The notes under the pieces are model-generated. The model did not search any database. It worked only from the letters and a program-made list of their open reading frames with translations, and was not told where the DNA came from. Of a stretch of DNA of 64,000 nt, positions 22,631-32,138 are shown piece after piece. Source of the DNA: Mycolicibacterium diernhoferi. Its GTDB lineage: Bacteria > Actinomycetota > Actinomycetes > Mycobacteriales > Mycobacteriaceae. Every line of letters starts with the position of its first letter. Positions within the stretch are counted from its first letter, which is position 1. A program made the translations under genes and the position numbers. The DNA lies in contig NZ_CP080332.1 in NCBI RefSeq assembly GCF_019456655.1, forward strand, positions 2,914,001-2,978,000, given 5' to 3'.

Positions 22631-22684
22631 CGTGCTTCGCCTTCGCGGCCTGTGAGCTGAATTGCTGTCAGCAAATGGTAATGC

Positions 22685-23062
22685 CTAAAGGGGCGGTGCG
22701 TCGCTTCGCGGCGTCAATTCGGAGAGTCGTGGACGCCGCGTCTTTTGCCGTAGGTCGGCCTCGACGCGCACCGCATCCTGCACGGCCGTCACGGTGAACG
22801 GTGTCGATTCGATGTAGTTCCACACTTCTTGCCTGCTCATGAGGCCGAAGCGGACTTGGAGATCAGGGTAACTCAGGGCGAACCGGTCGGCGACTCGACG
22901 CAATTCCTCCGCGTCGGGGTAGCTGTTCTCCTTGATTCGCCGGTAGTAGGTGCTGCTGGAGATGTCGAGCGCGTCGTAGATGTCCTTGGCCTCGACCTCT
23001 CCGTCCAGGAGGTAGTCGAGCAGGGCTTTCAGCTGTCTGCCGTTCTCATCTGTACGTGGCAC
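22685..23062 (-). CDS. Small HTH regulator, phage-repressor-like
   Basis: A 125-residue cytoplasmic protein. Residues about 18-60 form a helix-turn-helix (AKDIYDALDISSSTYYRRI, then a helix with ELRRVADRFALSYPDLQ), similar to XRE/immunity-repressor-like mycobacterial proteins. The GTG at 23062 is chosen because TATTGT at 23069-23074 ends exactly 6 nt before it, a leaderless arrangement; the open frame continues upstream but with cysteine-rich, non-conserved sequence across the divergent promoter. It heads a minus-strand operon with the membrane protein. It is divergent from the condensation-domain gene at 23197, and a perfect palindrome in the shared region is its likely operator (inference). 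Confidence 0.75.
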   Translation of the reverse strand: MPRTDENGRQLKALLDYLLDGEVEAKDIYDALDISSSTYYRRIKENSYPDAEELRRVADRFALSYPDLQVRFGLMSRQEVWNYIESTPFTVTAVQDAVRVEADLRQKTRRPRLSELTPRSDAPPL

Positions 23063-23068
23063 CCACCA

Positions 23069-23074
23069 ACAATA
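23069..23074 (-). promoter_or_regulatory. -10 element of the HTH gene
   Basis: Minus-strand TATTGT (TAnnnT) with a 6-nt spacer to the GTG at 23062. This supports leaderless transcription and decides the start codon. Confidence 0.5.
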
Positions 23075-23158
23075 GCCATATCCCGTTGCTGGGGGCCAGC
23101 AACCAATCGGCGGACAAAATCTTCCTAATTGACAGATATGTAAGACTTTCGGGAGTGA

Positions 23159-23176
23159 TGTCCCACATTTGGGACA
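23159..23176. promoter_or_regulatory. Perfect palindrome, candidate operator
   Basis: TGTCCCA (23159-23165) and TGGGACA (23170-23176) are perfect inverted 7-bp arms around CATT. The site covers about -38 to -21 relative to the predicted start at 23197, i.e. the -35 region of the condensation-domain gene, and lies about 100 bp from the HTH promoter. The divergent HTH protein is the obvious candidate binder. Confidence 0.55.
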
Positions 23177-23183
23177 CCGGCTG

Positions 23184-23189
23184 TAGGCT
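23184..23189 (+). promoter_or_regulatory. -10 element of the condensation-domain gene
   Basis: TAGGCT with a 7-nt spacer to the ATG at 23197 fits a leaderless mycobacterial promoter. It lies just downstream of the palindrome, so a protein bound there would block RNA polymerase. Confidence 0.5.
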
Positions 23190-23196
23190 CCGTCAC

Positions 23197-24474
23197 ATGG
23201 CCGCACCTGCTATGCACGACGAGCGAATCTTCTCCTCGGTACCACCGAGGAACGTCGGCTACGCCCTTGATCACGGACTGCGTGACATCTATCGGTGGCG
23301 GGTGCCGTTGCTGCTTCGGCTCGATCCCGACGTGTCCCCGGTTCACGTCCGGGCGGCGTTGACCGCGGTGATCAATCATCACGTCGCGCTGCGCACCTCC
23401 TATGTCGCGCACGACGGGACCTGGGTTCAGCGGATCGCCGAACCGCACGAGTTCGACCAGTTGTCGATCGTGACGCTGGGCGACGACGTCGCGGCCGACA
23501 GTCAGGCCGAGCAGGATGCCGTCGCGTCCGTGATGTCCGAGTTGATGGGCGAGTCGACGGCTACCGGGCCACTGTGCGCGGCGTACATCGCGCCGACCGC
23601 CGGTGGACGTGCCCGGCTGGCGATCGCCCTGCACCGCCTGGTGTGCGACGAATCCTCGGTCGGCATCGTCGCCAGCGACGTCATCATCGCCATCAGCCAG
23701 CAGATCACCGGCCAGCCGATCATGCTGGCCCCGGTCAGCACCCCGTGGACCGAATGTGCCGCCGAGCTGGACGAACAGCCGAGTGTCGAGCTGAACCCGA
23801 CCATGCGGATCACCGATTTCGATGCCGACGGCGCCCCCGGCATCGATGACCTGCACCGCTACACCGCGCCGCTGTCCGGCGTGCTGAGCCGAGAACTCGA
23901 CGGCGCGGCCCGCGAACTGGGCGTGCCGGTCGAGCATCTCCTACTGGCCGCGCTCGGCCGGGCGGTTGCGCGGACCATCGGCGGCGGTGTCGTCGCCGTC
24001 GACGTCACCCGGCCCATGCGCGCCGAGTTCGGCACCGACGTCGGCCGCACCGTCGGCCCGCTACCGACCACCCGCACCATCGAACTCGGCTGTGCCGGCG
24101 CCGGAGAGGTGGACGCCACCCAGATGATCCTCGACGTGCGGGCCGCCGTGGCTGCGGCAGTGCCCCGGGAGGCCGGCCTGGTCCCCAGCGAGCTGGCCCT
24201 GAGCTACATCGGCCCGGTGCCCGATCCCATCCAGTGCGACCTGCCGGCCCAGATCGACGGCGACTGGGCCGCCCCGGTCCGCGAGGTGGTGTCCGGCTTC
24301 GGTCACGCCGTGGAGCTGCGGGCCTGCCGCAGCGGCGGGGTGATGTACCTGGACTGGTGGTATGACGCGCGGCGTTGCGCCGAGTACACGATCGAGGAGC
24401 TGGCCGAACAGTTCCCGCACGCGCTGGTCGAGATCACCTCGGAGTCGATCCCCGAATTCATCGGCGCCGCCTGA
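23197..24474 (+). CDS. Stand-alone condensation-domain protein lacking the catalytic His
   Basis: A 425-residue protein with the two-lobed condensation/PapA fold: an N-terminal half with INHHVALRTSYV (the early condensation motif) and a C-terminal half with VPVEHLLLAALGRAV and DVTRPMRAEF. The active-site HHxxxDG motif reads HRLVCDE: His146 is kept as the first His, but the catalytic second His is Arg147, and the Gly is Glu152. It may thus be catalytically dead, a binding protein, or use another mechanism. The ATG at 23197 follows a TAGGCT -10 element by 7 nt; the frame stays open upstream across the palindrome without conserved residues. It is not adjacent to an NRPS or PKS, but the pks-papA locus lies 2.5 kb upstream. 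Confidence 0.72.
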   Translation: MAAPAMHDERIFSSVPPRNVGYALDHGLRDIYRWRVPLLLRLDPDVSPVHVRAALTAVINHHVALRTSYVAHDGTWVQRIAEPHEFDQLSIVTLGDDVAADSQAEQDAVASVMSELMGESTATGPLCAAYIAPTAGGRARLAIALHRLVCDESSVGIVASDVIIAISQQITGQPIMLAPVSTPWTECAAELDEQPSVELNPTMRITDFDADGAPGIDDLHRYTAPLSGVLSRELDGAARELGVPVEHLLLAALGRAVARTIGGGVVAVDVTRPMRAEFGTDVGRTVGPLPTTRTIELGCAGAGEVDATQMILDVRAAVAAAVPREAGLVPSELALSYIGPVPDPIQCDLPAQIDGDWAAPVREVVSGFGHAVELRACRSGGVMYLDWWYDARRCAEYTIEELAEQFPHALVEITSESIPEFIGAA

Positions 24475-24478
24475 CCGT

Positions 24479-24484
24479 TAGACT
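24479..24484 (+). promoter_or_regulatory. -10 element of the ileS leader
   Basis: TAGACT five bases after the condensation-gene stop. It predicts a start near 24491, just upstream of the T-box stem I, giving a leader of about 225 nt. Confidence 0.5.
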
Positions 24485-24490
24485 GCTACG

Positions 24491-24715
24491 CACAGGCGTT
24501 GATCCGGCCATCACCGGGGAGCTTCCGGAAGAACGGGCTTCAGCTTCTCAAGAGCAAGCCCTGGTAGAACCGGACGGTTTGGCCCGTCATCGCCTGCAGT
24601 TGAGCGGCGCACCATATCGACGCGGTGCGCAAGCGGGGTGGTACCGCGGGCTCGCGCACCGGCGCGATGTTCGTCCCCGTGCCTGAATCGCTGGGCACAC
24701 AGGAGACGACGAGCA
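24491..24715 (+). promoter_or_regulatory. T-box riboswitch of ileS (actinobacterial translational type)
   Basis: The leader holds the T-box sequence TGGTACC at 24639-24645 inside GGGGTGGTACCGCGGG, which pairs with the uncharged tRNA acceptor end. A very short stem I, CCGG (24504-24507) with CCGG (24514-24517), displays the loop CCATCA containing the specifier ATC (24510-24512), an isoleucine codon. This ultrashort stem I is the class described for actinobacterial ileS leaders, which act on translation rather than termination. The ribosome site AGGAGA (24701-24706) lies downstream and would be sequestered when tRNA-Ile is charged. Boundaries are approximate. Confidence 0.85.
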
Positions 24716-27700
24716 GTGACCGCTTACCCGAAGCCGGCCGCCGGAGCACCGAACTTCCCGGCGCTGGAAGCCGAGGTCCTCGAGTACTGGGGAACCGATG
24801 ACACCTTCCGTGCCAGCATCGAGCGCCGTGACGGCGCCGAGGAATACGTCTTCTACGACGGTCCGCCGTTCGCCAACGGCCTGCCGCACTACGGCCATCT
24901 GCTGACCGGTTACGTCAAGGACATCGTCCCGCGTTACCGCACCATGCGCGGCTACAAGGTGGAGCGCCGGTTCGGCTGGGACACCCATGGGCTGCCCGCC
25001 GAACTCGAGGTGCAACGCCAGCTCGGCATCACCGACAAGAACCAGATCGAGGAACTGGGCATCGAGAAGTTCAACGATGCCTGCCGCGCCTCGGTGATGA
25101 AGTACGCCGACGAATGGCGCGCCTATGTCACCCGGCAGGCCCGTTGGGTGGACTTCGAAAACGATTACAAGACACTGGATCTGGGCTTCATGGAGTCCAC
25201 CATCTGGGCGTTCAAGCAGTTGTGGGACAAGGGCCTGGCCTATGAGGGCAACCGGGTGCTGCCCTACTGCTGGAACGACGAGACCCCGCTGTCCAACCAC
25301 GAGCTGCGGATGGACGACGACGTCTACCAGAGCCGGCAGGACCCGGCGCTGACGGTCGGCTTCAAGGCCACCGACGGCCCGGTCGCCGGCGCCTACCTGC
25401 TGGTCTGGACGACGACCCCGTGGACGCTGCCGTCCAACCAGGCGGTCGCGGTCAACCCCGAGGTCGGCTACGTCGTCGTCGAGGGCCCGGACGGGCACCG
25501 GTTCGTGCTCGCCGAAGCCCGGCTGGCCGGCTACGCGCGCGAACTGGGCGAGGAGCCCGTCGTGGTGGCGACCTATCTGGGGGAGCAGTTGCTCGGCACG
25601 CACTACCTGCCGCCGTTCGCCTACTTCGTCGAATCCGAGCAGGCCCGCAACGCCTTCCAGGTGCTGGCCGCGGAGTTCGTCAGCACCGACGACGGCACCG
25701 GCATCGTGCACCTGGCCCCGGCCTACGGTGAGGACGACAAGGCCACCGCCGACACCGCCGATATCGTCGCGGTCACCCCGGTGGACTCCAAGGGCCGGTT
25801 CGACGCCACCGTGCCCGACTACGCCGGCCAGCACGTCTTCGACGCCAACCCGCAGATCATCCGGGATCTCAAGAACGGCACCGGTCCCGCCGCGGTGCAC
25901 GGCCCGGTGCTGCTGCGTCACGAGACCTACGAGCACTCGTACCCGCACTGCTGGCGGTGCCGCAATCCGCTGATCTACCGCGCGGTGTCCTCCTGGTTCG
26001 TCAAGGTCACCGAATTCCGGGACCGCATGGTGGAGCTCAACCAGCAGATCACCTGGTACCCCGAGCACGTCAAGGACGGCCAGTTCGGTAAGTGGCTGTC
26101 GAACGCGCGCGACTGGTCGATCTCGCGGAACCGTTACTGGGGCACCCCGATCCCGGTCTGGGTCTCCGACGATCCGGCCTATCCGCGCACCGACGTGTAC
26201 GGCAGCCTGGATGAGCTGGAACGCGATTTCGGGGTACGCCCGACCAACCTGCACCGGCCCTACATCGACGAGCTGACCCGGCCCAATCCCGATGACCCGA
26301 CCGGGAAGTCGACCATGCGCCGCATCGAGGACGTGCTCGACGTGTGGTTCGACTCCGGTTCGATGCCGTACGCCCAGGTGCACTACCCGTTCGAGAACCA
26401 AGACTGGTTTGATACGCACTTCCCGGGCGACTTCATCGTCGAGTACATCGGCCAGACCCGCGGCTGGTTCTACACCATGCACGTGCTGGCCACCGCGCTG
26501 TTCGATCGGCCGGCGTTCAAGACCTGTGTGTCCCACGGCATCGTGCTGGGCAACGACGGCCAGAAGATGAGCAAGTCGCTGCGCAACTACCCGGACGTCA
26601 CCGAGGTCTTCGACCGGGACGGCTCGGACGCGATGCGCTGGTTCCTGATGGCCTCGCCGATCCTGCGCGGCGGCAACCTGATCGTCACCGAGCAGGGCAT
26701 CCGCGAAGGCGTGCGGCAGGTGCAGTTGCCGTTCTGGAACGCCTACACCTTCCTCACCCTGTACGCGCCGAAGAAGGGGACCTGGCGCACCGACTCCACC
26801 CATGTGCTGGACCGCTACATCCTGGCCAAGCTGGCCGCGCTGCGCGACGACCTGACCGCCTCGCTGGACACCTGCGACATCTCCGGTGCGTGTGACCAAC
26901 TGCGGCAGTTCACCGAGGCGCTGACGAATTGGTATGTGCGGCGGTCGCGTTCACGGTTCTGGGAAGAGGACCAGGACGCCATCGACACGCTGCACACGGT
27001 GCTCGAGGTGACCGGCCGGCTGGCGGCCCCGCTGCTGCCGCTGGTCTCTGAGGTCATCTGGCGGGGTGTGACCGGGGAGCGTTCGGTGCACCTGACCGAC
27101 TGGCCCGAGGCCGGCGATCTGCCCGCCGATCCGGACCTGGTGGCCGCCATGGACCAGGTGCGTGAGGTCTGTTCCACCGGTTCCTCGCTGCGTAAGGCCA
27201 AGAAGCTGCGGGTGCGTCTGCCGCTGCCGAAGTTGACTGTGGCCGTGGAGAACCCGGAAAGCCTGCGGCCGTTCGTCGATCTGATCGCCGATGAGCTGAA
27301 CGTCAAGGCGGTGGAGCTGTCCGACGATGTCGACGCCTACGGCCGGTTCGAGTTGGCGGTGAACGCGCGAGCCGCCGGCCCGCGCATCGGCAAGGATGTG
27401 CAGGCGGCAATCAAGGCGGTCAAGGCGGGCGAGGGCGTGCTCAACGCCGACGGCACCCTGACTGCCGGGCCGGCGGTTCTTCTCCCGACCGAGTTCACCT
27501 CGAAACTCGTTGCCGCCGATCCCGAATGGACCGCCGCACTCGACGACGGCGCCGGCCTGGTGGTGCTGGACGGGACCGTCACCCCCGAACTGGAGGCCGA
27601 GGGCTGGGCCAAGGACCGCATCCGTGAGCTGCAGGAGCTTCGCAAGAGCACCGGGCTGGAGGTATCCGACCGGATCAACGTGGTCATCGACGTTCCCGCC

Positions 27701-27835
27701 GACAAGCTGGACTGGGCCCGGACCCACGCCGAGCTGATCGCGGGGGAGGTGCTGGCCACCTCGTTCGAGTTCGGCGACAGCGCCGAGGCCACCGAGATCG
27801 GCGACGGGGTGCGGGTGGCCATCGCGAAGGCGTGA
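24716..27835 (+). CDS. ileS: Isoleucyl-tRNA synthetase
   Basis: A class I aminoacyl-tRNA synthetase of 1,039 residues (M. tuberculosis IleS is about 1,041). The HIGH signature reads HYGH in [10 protein letters not shown] near residue 57, and the KMSKS loop is intact near residue 615 ([13 protein letters not shown]). The editing domain lies between, with [12 protein letters not shown], and the anticodon-binding domain follows. The length and the [13 protein letters not shown] block resemble the long eukaryote-like IleS of actinobacteria, a type often less sensitive to mupirocin; that property is inferred. The GTG at 24716 has AGGAGA 9 nt upstream. Expression is expected to be controlled by the T-box. 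Confidence 0.97.
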   Translation: MTAYPKPAAGAPNFPALEAEVLEYWGTDDTFRASIERRDGAEEYVFYDGPPFANGLPHYGHLLTGYVKDIVPRYRTMRGYKVERRFGWDTHGLPAELEVQRQLGITDKNQIEELGIEKFNDACRASVMKYADEWRAYVTRQARWVDFENDYKTLDLGFMESTIWAFKQLWDKGLAYEGNRVLPYCWNDETPLSNHELRMDDDVYQSRQDPALTVGFKATDGPVAGAYLLVWTTTPWTLPSNQAVAVNPEVGYVVVEGPDGHRFVLAEARLAGYARELGEEPVVVATYLGEQLLGTHYLPPFAYFVESEQARNAFQVLAAEFVSTDDGTGIVHLAPAYGEDDKATADTADIVAVTPVDSKGRFDATVPDYAGQHVFDANPQIIRDLKNGTGPAAVHGPVLLRHETYEHSYPHCWRCRNPLIYRAVSSWFVKVTEFRDRMVELNQQITWYPEHVKDGQFGKWLSNARDWSISRNRYWGTPIPVWVSDDPAYPRTDVYGSLDELERDFGVRPTNLHRPYIDELTRPNPDDPTGKSTMRRIEDVLDVWFDSGSMPYAQVHYPFENQDWFDTHFPGDFIVEYIGQTRGWFYTMHVLATALFDRPAFKTCVSHGIVLGNDGQKMSKSLRNYPDVTEVFDRDGSDAMRWFLMASPILRGGNLIVTEQGIREGVRQVQLPFWNAYTFLTLYAPKKGTWRTDSTHVLDRYILAKLAALRDDLTASLDTCDISGACDQLRQFTEALTNWYVRRSRSRFWEEDQDAIDTLHTVLEVTGRLAAPLLPLVSEVIWRGVTGERSVHLTDWPEAGDLPADPDLVAAMDQVREVCSTGSSLRKAKKLRVRLPLPKLTVAVENPESLRPFVDLIADELNVKAVELSDDVDAYGRFELAVNARAAGPRIGKDVQAAIKAVKAGEGVLNADGTLTAGPAVLLPTEFTSKLVAADPEWTAALDDGAGLVVLDGTVTPELEAEGWAKDRIRELQELRKSTGLEVSDRINVVIDVPADKLDWARTHAELIAGEVLATSFEFGDSAEATEIGDGVRVAIAKA

Positions 27836-27856
27836 TCCCGGCTGTCGCCGGACGGT

Positions 27857-28060
27857 CTACTCGCGGACGATCCGGGCACTGTGCCCGGCGTAACTCACCA
27901 CATCGCCGAGTTGCAGCTGGCGGCCGCGGCGCAGGTCGACCTCCCCGTTGACGCGCACCAGTCCGTCGGCGATGACGGCCTTGGCGTCGGCGCCGGAGTC
28001 GATCAGTCCGGCCAGCTTGAGAAACTGTCCGAGTCGGATCGATGCGTCACGGATGGGCAC
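27857..28060 (-). CDS. Small S4-domain RNA-binding protein (YbcJ-like)
   Basis: A 67-residue protein that is almost entirely one S4 domain (SIRLGQFLKLAGL, then VIADGLVRVNGEVDLRRGRQL), the fold that binds structured RNA in ribosomal protein S4, pseudouridine synthases and YbcJ. I choose the GTG at 28060 because GGAAGGA (28069-28075) lies 8 nt upstream; a GTG at 28078 overlaps that site. It converges on ileS with 21 bp between the stops and is divergent from dinB. Its RNA target is unknown. Confidence 0.8.
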   Translation of the reverse strand: MPIRDASIRLGQFLKLAGLIDSGADAKAVIADGLVRVNGEVDLRRGRQLQLGDVVSYAGHSARIVRE

Positions 28061-28098
28061 GTCGACAGGTCCTTCCACCCGTACAGATTAGTACCCCC

Positions 28099-28104
28099 TA
28101 GCAT
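28099..28104 (+). promoter_or_regulatory. -10 element of dinB/dinX
   Basis: TAGCAT with an 8-nt spacer to the GTG at 28113. No Shine-Dalgarno sequence precedes this start, consistent with a leaderless or near-leaderless transcript. No LexA-type SOS box was recognised nearby. Confidence 0.4.
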
Positions 28105-28112
28105 CTCCAGAC

Positions 28113-29471
28113 GTGGAGCGCTGGGTGCTGCATCTGGACATGGACGCGTTCTTCGCCTCCGTGGAACAGTTGACTCGTCCCACCCTGCGCGGCCGACCGG
28201 TGCTGGTGGGCGGTCTGGGTGGGCGCGGGGTGGTGGCCGGCGCCAGCTACGAGGCGCGGGTGTTCGGCGCCCGCTCGGCGATGCCGATGCACCAGGCGCG
28301 GCGGATGGTGGGCGCCGGCGCGGTGGTGCTGCCCCCGCGCGGGGCGGTGTACGGCGCGGCCAGCGGCCGGGTGTTCGAGACGATCCGCACCGTGGTGCCG
28401 GTGCTGGAGCAGCTGTCCTTCGACGAGGCGTTCGGCGAACCCACCGAGATCGCCGGCGCCGACGCGGCCGAGGTCGAACGGTTCTGTGAAGCGTTACGCG
28501 CGAAGGTGTTCGACGAGACCGGGCTGGTGTCCTCGGTGGGCGCCGGGTCGGGTAAGCAGGTCGCCAAGATCGCCTCGGGTCTGGCCAAGCCCGACGGTGT
28601 CCGGGTGGTCCGCCGCGATGAGGAGCGGGTGCTCCTGGCCGGGCTGCCGGTGCGGAGCCTGTGGGGGATCGGGCCGGTGGCCGAAGAGAGGTTGCGCCGT
28701 CTGGGCATCGAGACCATCGGGGCGCTGGCGCAGCTGACCGACGGTGAGGTGGCCGATGTGCTCGGCGGCACCATCGGGCCGGCGCTGCACCGGCTGGCGC
28801 GCGGTATCGATGACCGGCCGGTCGCCGAACGCGCCGACGCCAAGCAGATCAGTGCCGAGTCCACGTTCGCCGAGGACCTGCGCACGCTGGCCGAACTGCG
28901 CGGCGCCGTCGACCGGATCGGCCGGTATGCGCACCGCCGGCTGCTCAAGGACGGCCGGGGTGCGCGGACGGTGACGGTGAAGCTGAAGCGAACCGATATG
29001 AGCACCCTGACCCGCTCGGCGACCCTGCCGTACGCCGCCACCGACGTCGCCCTGCTGGTTTCGACCGCCCGCCGGCTACTGCTCGACCCGATCGAGATCG
29101 GCCCGATACGTCTTGTCGGCGTTGGGTTTTCGGGGCTGTCCGATATCCAGCAGGAGTCGCTGTTCCCGGATCTCGAGCAGGGCGACGAGGACCTCGCCGC
29201 CGACGGGACCGACGGCGCCACGCCCGCACCGGCGGCCGCCGAGCCCCCCGCGTGGCGGATCGGTGACGATGTGTCCCATCCCGACCACGGGCACGGCTGG
29301 GTACAGGGCGCCGGGCACGGCGTGATGACCATCCGGTTCGAGACCCGATCGTCGGGACCGGGTATCGCCAGGACATTCCGGGCCGACCTGCCCGAGATCA
29401 TCCGGGCCGACCCGATCGACAGCCTGGACTGGCGCGACTACCTGGACACCGTCCACAGGGACACCGAGTAG
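28113..29471 (+). CDS. dinX: Y-family DNA polymerase IV (DinX/DinB1)
   Basis: A 452-residue translesion polymerase. Catalytic acidic residues are Asp9 in [13 protein letters not shown] and Asp104/Glu105 in LSFDEAFGE. The little-finger domain ends at a clamp-binding motif QESLF (residues 347-351), a QxxLF-type peptide for the DnaN sliding clamp. Beyond it is an acidic, proline/alanine-rich linker and a short C-terminal module ([17 protein letters not shown]) with a small beta-barrel look, present in mycobacterial DinX but not in short DinB2 proteins. Position between ileS and ansA matches Rv1537. The GTG at 28113 gives the standard N-terminus for the family. Confidence 0.93.
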   Translation: MERWVLHLDMDAFFASVEQLTRPTLRGRPVLVGGLGGRGVVAGASYEARVFGARSAMPMHQARRMVGAGAVVLPPRGAVYGAASGRVFETIRTVVPVLEQLSFDEAFGEPTEIAGADAAEVERFCEALRAKVFDETGLVSSVGAGSGKQVAKIASGLAKPDGVRVVRRDEERVLLAGLPVRSLWGIGPVAEERLRRLGIETIGALAQLTDGEVADVLGGTIGPALHRLARGIDDRPVAERADAKQISAESTFAEDLRTLAELRGAVDRIGRYAHRRLLKDGRGARTVTVKLKRTDMSTLTRSATLPYAATDVALLVSTARRLLLDPIEIGPIRLVGVGFSGLSDIQQESLFPDLEQGDEDLAADGTDGATPAPAAAEPPAWRIGDDVSHPDHGHGWVQGAGHGVMTIRFETRSSGPGIARTFRADLPEIIRADPIDSLDWRDYLDTVHRDTE

Positions 29472-29486
29472 CGCCCGGATCGGAGG

Positions 29487-30428
29487 TCAGCCCCAGGCGG
29501 CGAACATCTCCGGCACCGATGCGCCGGCGCCCAGTGCGGCCATCAGCAGCACCCGGGCCTGGGCGGGACGCAGCGTCGGGGCCACCACGGCCCCGGCGTC
29601 GACCAGGGCGCGGCCCGGGCCGTAGGTCGGGCGCACCCGTCCGCCCGGTACCCGGCTGGAGACCGCGACGCTGACCCCGGCCGCGCAGGCGCGCCGGGCG
29701 CCGGCGATAAAAGCGTCCCCGGCATTGCCCGACCCCAACGCCTCGAGCACGACGCCGCGGGCGCCGGCGGCCACGCAGGCGTCCAGGGCGACGGCGTCCG
29801 CTCCCGGGTAGGCGGCGACGATATCGACCCGGGGCGCATCGGTCGCGCGCAGCGCCCCGAGCCACGGGCGCCGCGGCACGGTCTGCAGGCGCACCACACC
29901 GTCGTGCACGGAACCCACCGCCGAGCCCGCGAATCCGCGCAGGTCATCGGTGACGGCCTTGTACAAACCCAACGGCTGCCACACCATCCCGGCGAAACTC
30001 AGCAGCACTCCGGCACCGACGGCCTCGGGGCAGGCGGCCACCGCCAGCGCATCGCGCAGATTGCCCGGCCCATCGGCGTCGGGGTCGTCGGCGCTGCGCT
30101 GCGCGCCGGTCAGGACCACCGGGACGGCGCCGTCGTAGGTCAGCTGCAGCCACAGCGCCGTCTCCTCCATCGTGTCGGTGCCGTGGGTGACCACGATGCC
30201 GGTGGCTCCGAGGGCGACCTCGGCGGAGATCGCGTCGCTCATCCGGTCCCACTCGGCGGGGCCGAGCGCCGAACTGTCCACCGACATCAACTCGACCACC
30301 CGCACGTCGAAATCCAGGCCGAGGCCGCGGGTGAGATCCGCGCCGCTGCGGGTGGGGCGGGCCACACCGTCGGCGCCGGAACTGGTCGCGATGGTGCCGC
30401 CGGTGCTGATCACGACGAGCCGCTGCAT
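29487..30428 (-). CDS. ansA: L-asparaginase
   Basis: A 313-residue amidohydrolase converting L-asparagine to aspartate and ammonia. Both threonine motifs are intact: STGGTIA with the nucleophile Thr12, and [10 protein letters not shown] with Thr84-Asp85. No signal peptide is obvious, so the enzyme is probably cytoplasmic unless exported otherwise. The gene is minus-strand, converging on dinX with 15 bp between the stops and divergent from lspA, the same arrangement as Rv1537-Rv1538c-Rv1539. The ATG at 30428 is the first start giving the conserved N-terminal strand. Confidence 0.95.
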   Translation of the reverse strand: MQRLVVISTGGTIATSSGADGVARPTRSGADLTRGLGLDFDVRVVELMSVDSSALGPAEWDRMSDAISAEVALGATGIVVTHGTDTMEETALWLQLTYDGAVPVVLTGAQRSADDPDADGPGNLRDALAVAACPEAVGAGVLLSFAGMVWQPLGLYKAVTDDLRGFAGSAVGSVHDGVVRLQTVPRRPWLGALRATDAPRVDIVAAYPGADAVALDACVAAGARGVVLEALGSGNAGDAFIAGARRACAAGVSVAVSSRVPGGRVRPTYGPGRALVDAGAVVAPTLRPAQARVLLMAALGAGASVPEMFAAWG

Positions 30429-30495
30429 GGCGGCAATTGTTCACCGAGTCGGGCGGCCGCGCGGCATCCGCCCGACAGTTTGGGATGATGGGCTG

Positions 30496-31209
30496 GTGAC
30501 TGACGATTCGACAGGCTCGACCGAACCGGTGACCGCGGACCGAGAAGAGCAACCGCAGCCCCGGAAGCGGCTACGTCTGCTGCTGTCGATCGCCGGTGTG
30601 GTGCTGGTGCTCGACATCGTCACCAAGGTGCTTGCGGTACGCCTGCTGGTCCCCGGCCAGCCGGTGTCGATCATCGGGGACACCGTCACCTGGACCCTCG
30701 TCCGCAACTCGGGTGCCGCGTTCTCGATGGCGACCGGCTACACCTGGGCGCTGACGCTGATCGCCACCGGCGTCGTGATCGGCATCATCTGGATGGGGCG
30801 CCGACTGGTTTCGCCCTGGTGGGCGCTGGGGTTGGGCATGATCCTCGGCGGCGCGCTCGGCAACCTGGTCGACCGGTTCTTCCGGTCGCCCGGCCCGCTG
30901 CGCGGGCACGTGGTGGACTTCCTGTCGGTCGGCTGGTGGCCGGTGTTCAACGTGGCCGACCCCGCAGTGGTCGGCGGGGCGATTCTGCTGGTGGTGCTGT
31001 CGCTGTTCGGGTTCGACTTCGATACCGCCGGCAGGCGTGAGCCGGACACCAAGACCGACACCAAGGCCGACACAAAATCCGAGCCCGTCACAAAGACCGA
31101 GCCCGACATCAAGGCCGACACAAAGACCGACACAGAGACCGAGACCGAGCCCGAGACCACCGGGAGCAAGCCGGAACGGGTCGACGAGCAGCCGGATGTG
31201 ACGAACTGA
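30496..31209 (+). CDS. lspA: Lipoprotein signal peptidase II with a repetitive charged C-terminal tail
   Basis: A 237-residue aspartic membrane peptidase that cleaves the signal peptide of prolipoproteins after lipid attachment. Four hydrophobic segments are visible, and the catalytic aspartates are Asp126 (GNLVDRF) and Asp155 (FNVADP). The core ends near residue 175. It is followed by about 60 residues rich in Asp, Thr, Lys and Glu, built from degenerate [15 protein letters not shown] units encoded by tandem ~12-bp repeats (31045-31160). That tail is probably cytoplasmic and is not needed for the family's chemistry. The GTG at 30496 gives a typical N-terminal length. The stop overlaps the next ATG by one base. 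Confidence 0.94.
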   Translation: MTDDSTGSTEPVTADREEQPQPRKRLRLLLSIAGVVLVLDIVTKVLAVRLLVPGQPVSIIGDTVTWTLVRNSGAAFSMATGYTWALTLIATGVVIGIIWMGRRLVSPWWALGLGMILGGALGNLVDRFFRSPGPLRGHVVDFLSVGWWPVFNVADPAVVGGAILLVVLSLFGFDFDTAGRREPDTKTDTKADTKSEPVTKTEPDIKADTKTDTETETEPETTGSKPERVDEQPDVTN

Positions 31210-32138
31210 TGACCACGCGCTCGATGCCCGTTCCGGAAGGACTGGCCGGCATGAGGGTGGATGCGGGCCTGGCCCGGCTGCTGGGCCTGTCGAGGACCGC
31301 TGCCGCCGCGATCGCCGAGGAGGGCGGCGTCGAACTCGACGGCGCGGCCGCGGGCAAGTCCGACAAGCTCGTCGCCGGCGCCTGGCTGGAGGTGCGGCTC
31401 CCGGCACCGCCCGCGCCGGTGGAGAACACGCCCGTCGACATCGAGGGCATGTCCATCCTGTACTCGGACGCCGACATCGTCGCGGTGGACAAGCCCGCGG
31501 GGGTGGCCGCCCATGCCTCGGTGGGCTGGACCGGGCCGACCGTACTCGGTGGGCTCGCTGCCGCCGGGTACCGCATCACCACCTCCGGGGTGCACGAACG
31601 TCAGGGGATCGTGCATCGCCTCGACGTCGGCACGTCGGGCGTGATGGTCGTGGCGATCTCTGAGCGGGCCTACACGGTGCTGAAACGAGCGTTCAAGCAG
31701 CGCACCGTGGACAAGCGGTATCACGCGCTGGTGCAGGGCCACCCGGACCCGTCCAGCGGGACCATCGATGCCCCGATCGGCCGGCACCGCGGTCATGACT
31801 GGAAGTTCGCGGTCACCGAGGACGGCCGACACAGCATCACCCACTACGACACCGTCGAGGCGCATGTTGCGGCCAGCCTGCTCGACGTGCATCTGGAAAC
31901 CGGACGAACCCACCAGATCCGGGTGCATTTCTCGGCGCTGCACCACCCCTGCTGCGGGGACCTCACCTATGGTGCCGACCCGACCCTGGCCCGCAAGCTC
32001 GGGCTGGAACGGCAGTGGCTGCACGCCCGGTCGCTGGCGTTCGCGCATCCGGCGGACGGCCGGTGGATCGAGATCACCAGTCCCTATCCCGCCGACCTGC
32101 AACACGCCCTGGACATCTTACGCAGCCAAGACCGGTGA
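31209..32138 (+). CDS. rluD: RluD-family 23S rRNA pseudouridine synthase
   Basis: A 309-residue pseudouridine synthase of the RluA/RluD family. An N-terminal S4 RNA-binding domain ([20 protein letters not shown]) is followed by the catalytic domain with HRLDVGTSG, in which Asp139 is the catalytic residue. The [11 protein letters not shown] motif is also present. The ATG at 31209 overlaps the lspA stop (TGATGA), and the stop overlaps the next gene by 4 bp, so lspA, this gene and rarD form a tightly coupled unit. Position matches Rv1540. The exact uridine modified (RluD-type helix 69 sites or another) cannot be told by eye. Confidence 0.9.
   Translation: MTTRSMPVPEGLAGMRVDAGLARLLGLSRTAAAAIAEEGGVELDGAAAGKSDKLVAGAWLEVRLPAPPAPVENTPVDIEGMSILYSDADIVAVDKPAGVAAHASVGWTGPTVLGGLAAAGYRITTSGVHERQGIVHRLDVGTSGVMVVAISERAYTVLKRAFKQRTVDKRYHALVQGHPDPSSGTIDAPIGRHRGHDWKFAVTEDGRHSITHYDTVEAHVAASLLDVHLETGRTHQIRVHFSALHHPCCGDLTYGADPTLARKLGLERQWLHARSLAFAHPADGRWIEITSPYPADLQHALDILRSQDR

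Noticed and set aside
24587..26899. 770-residue minus-strand open frame covering ileS and its leader
   Set aside because: Antisense shadow; composition (Gly, Val, Asp, Arg, His) follows from the third-position GC bias of ileS.
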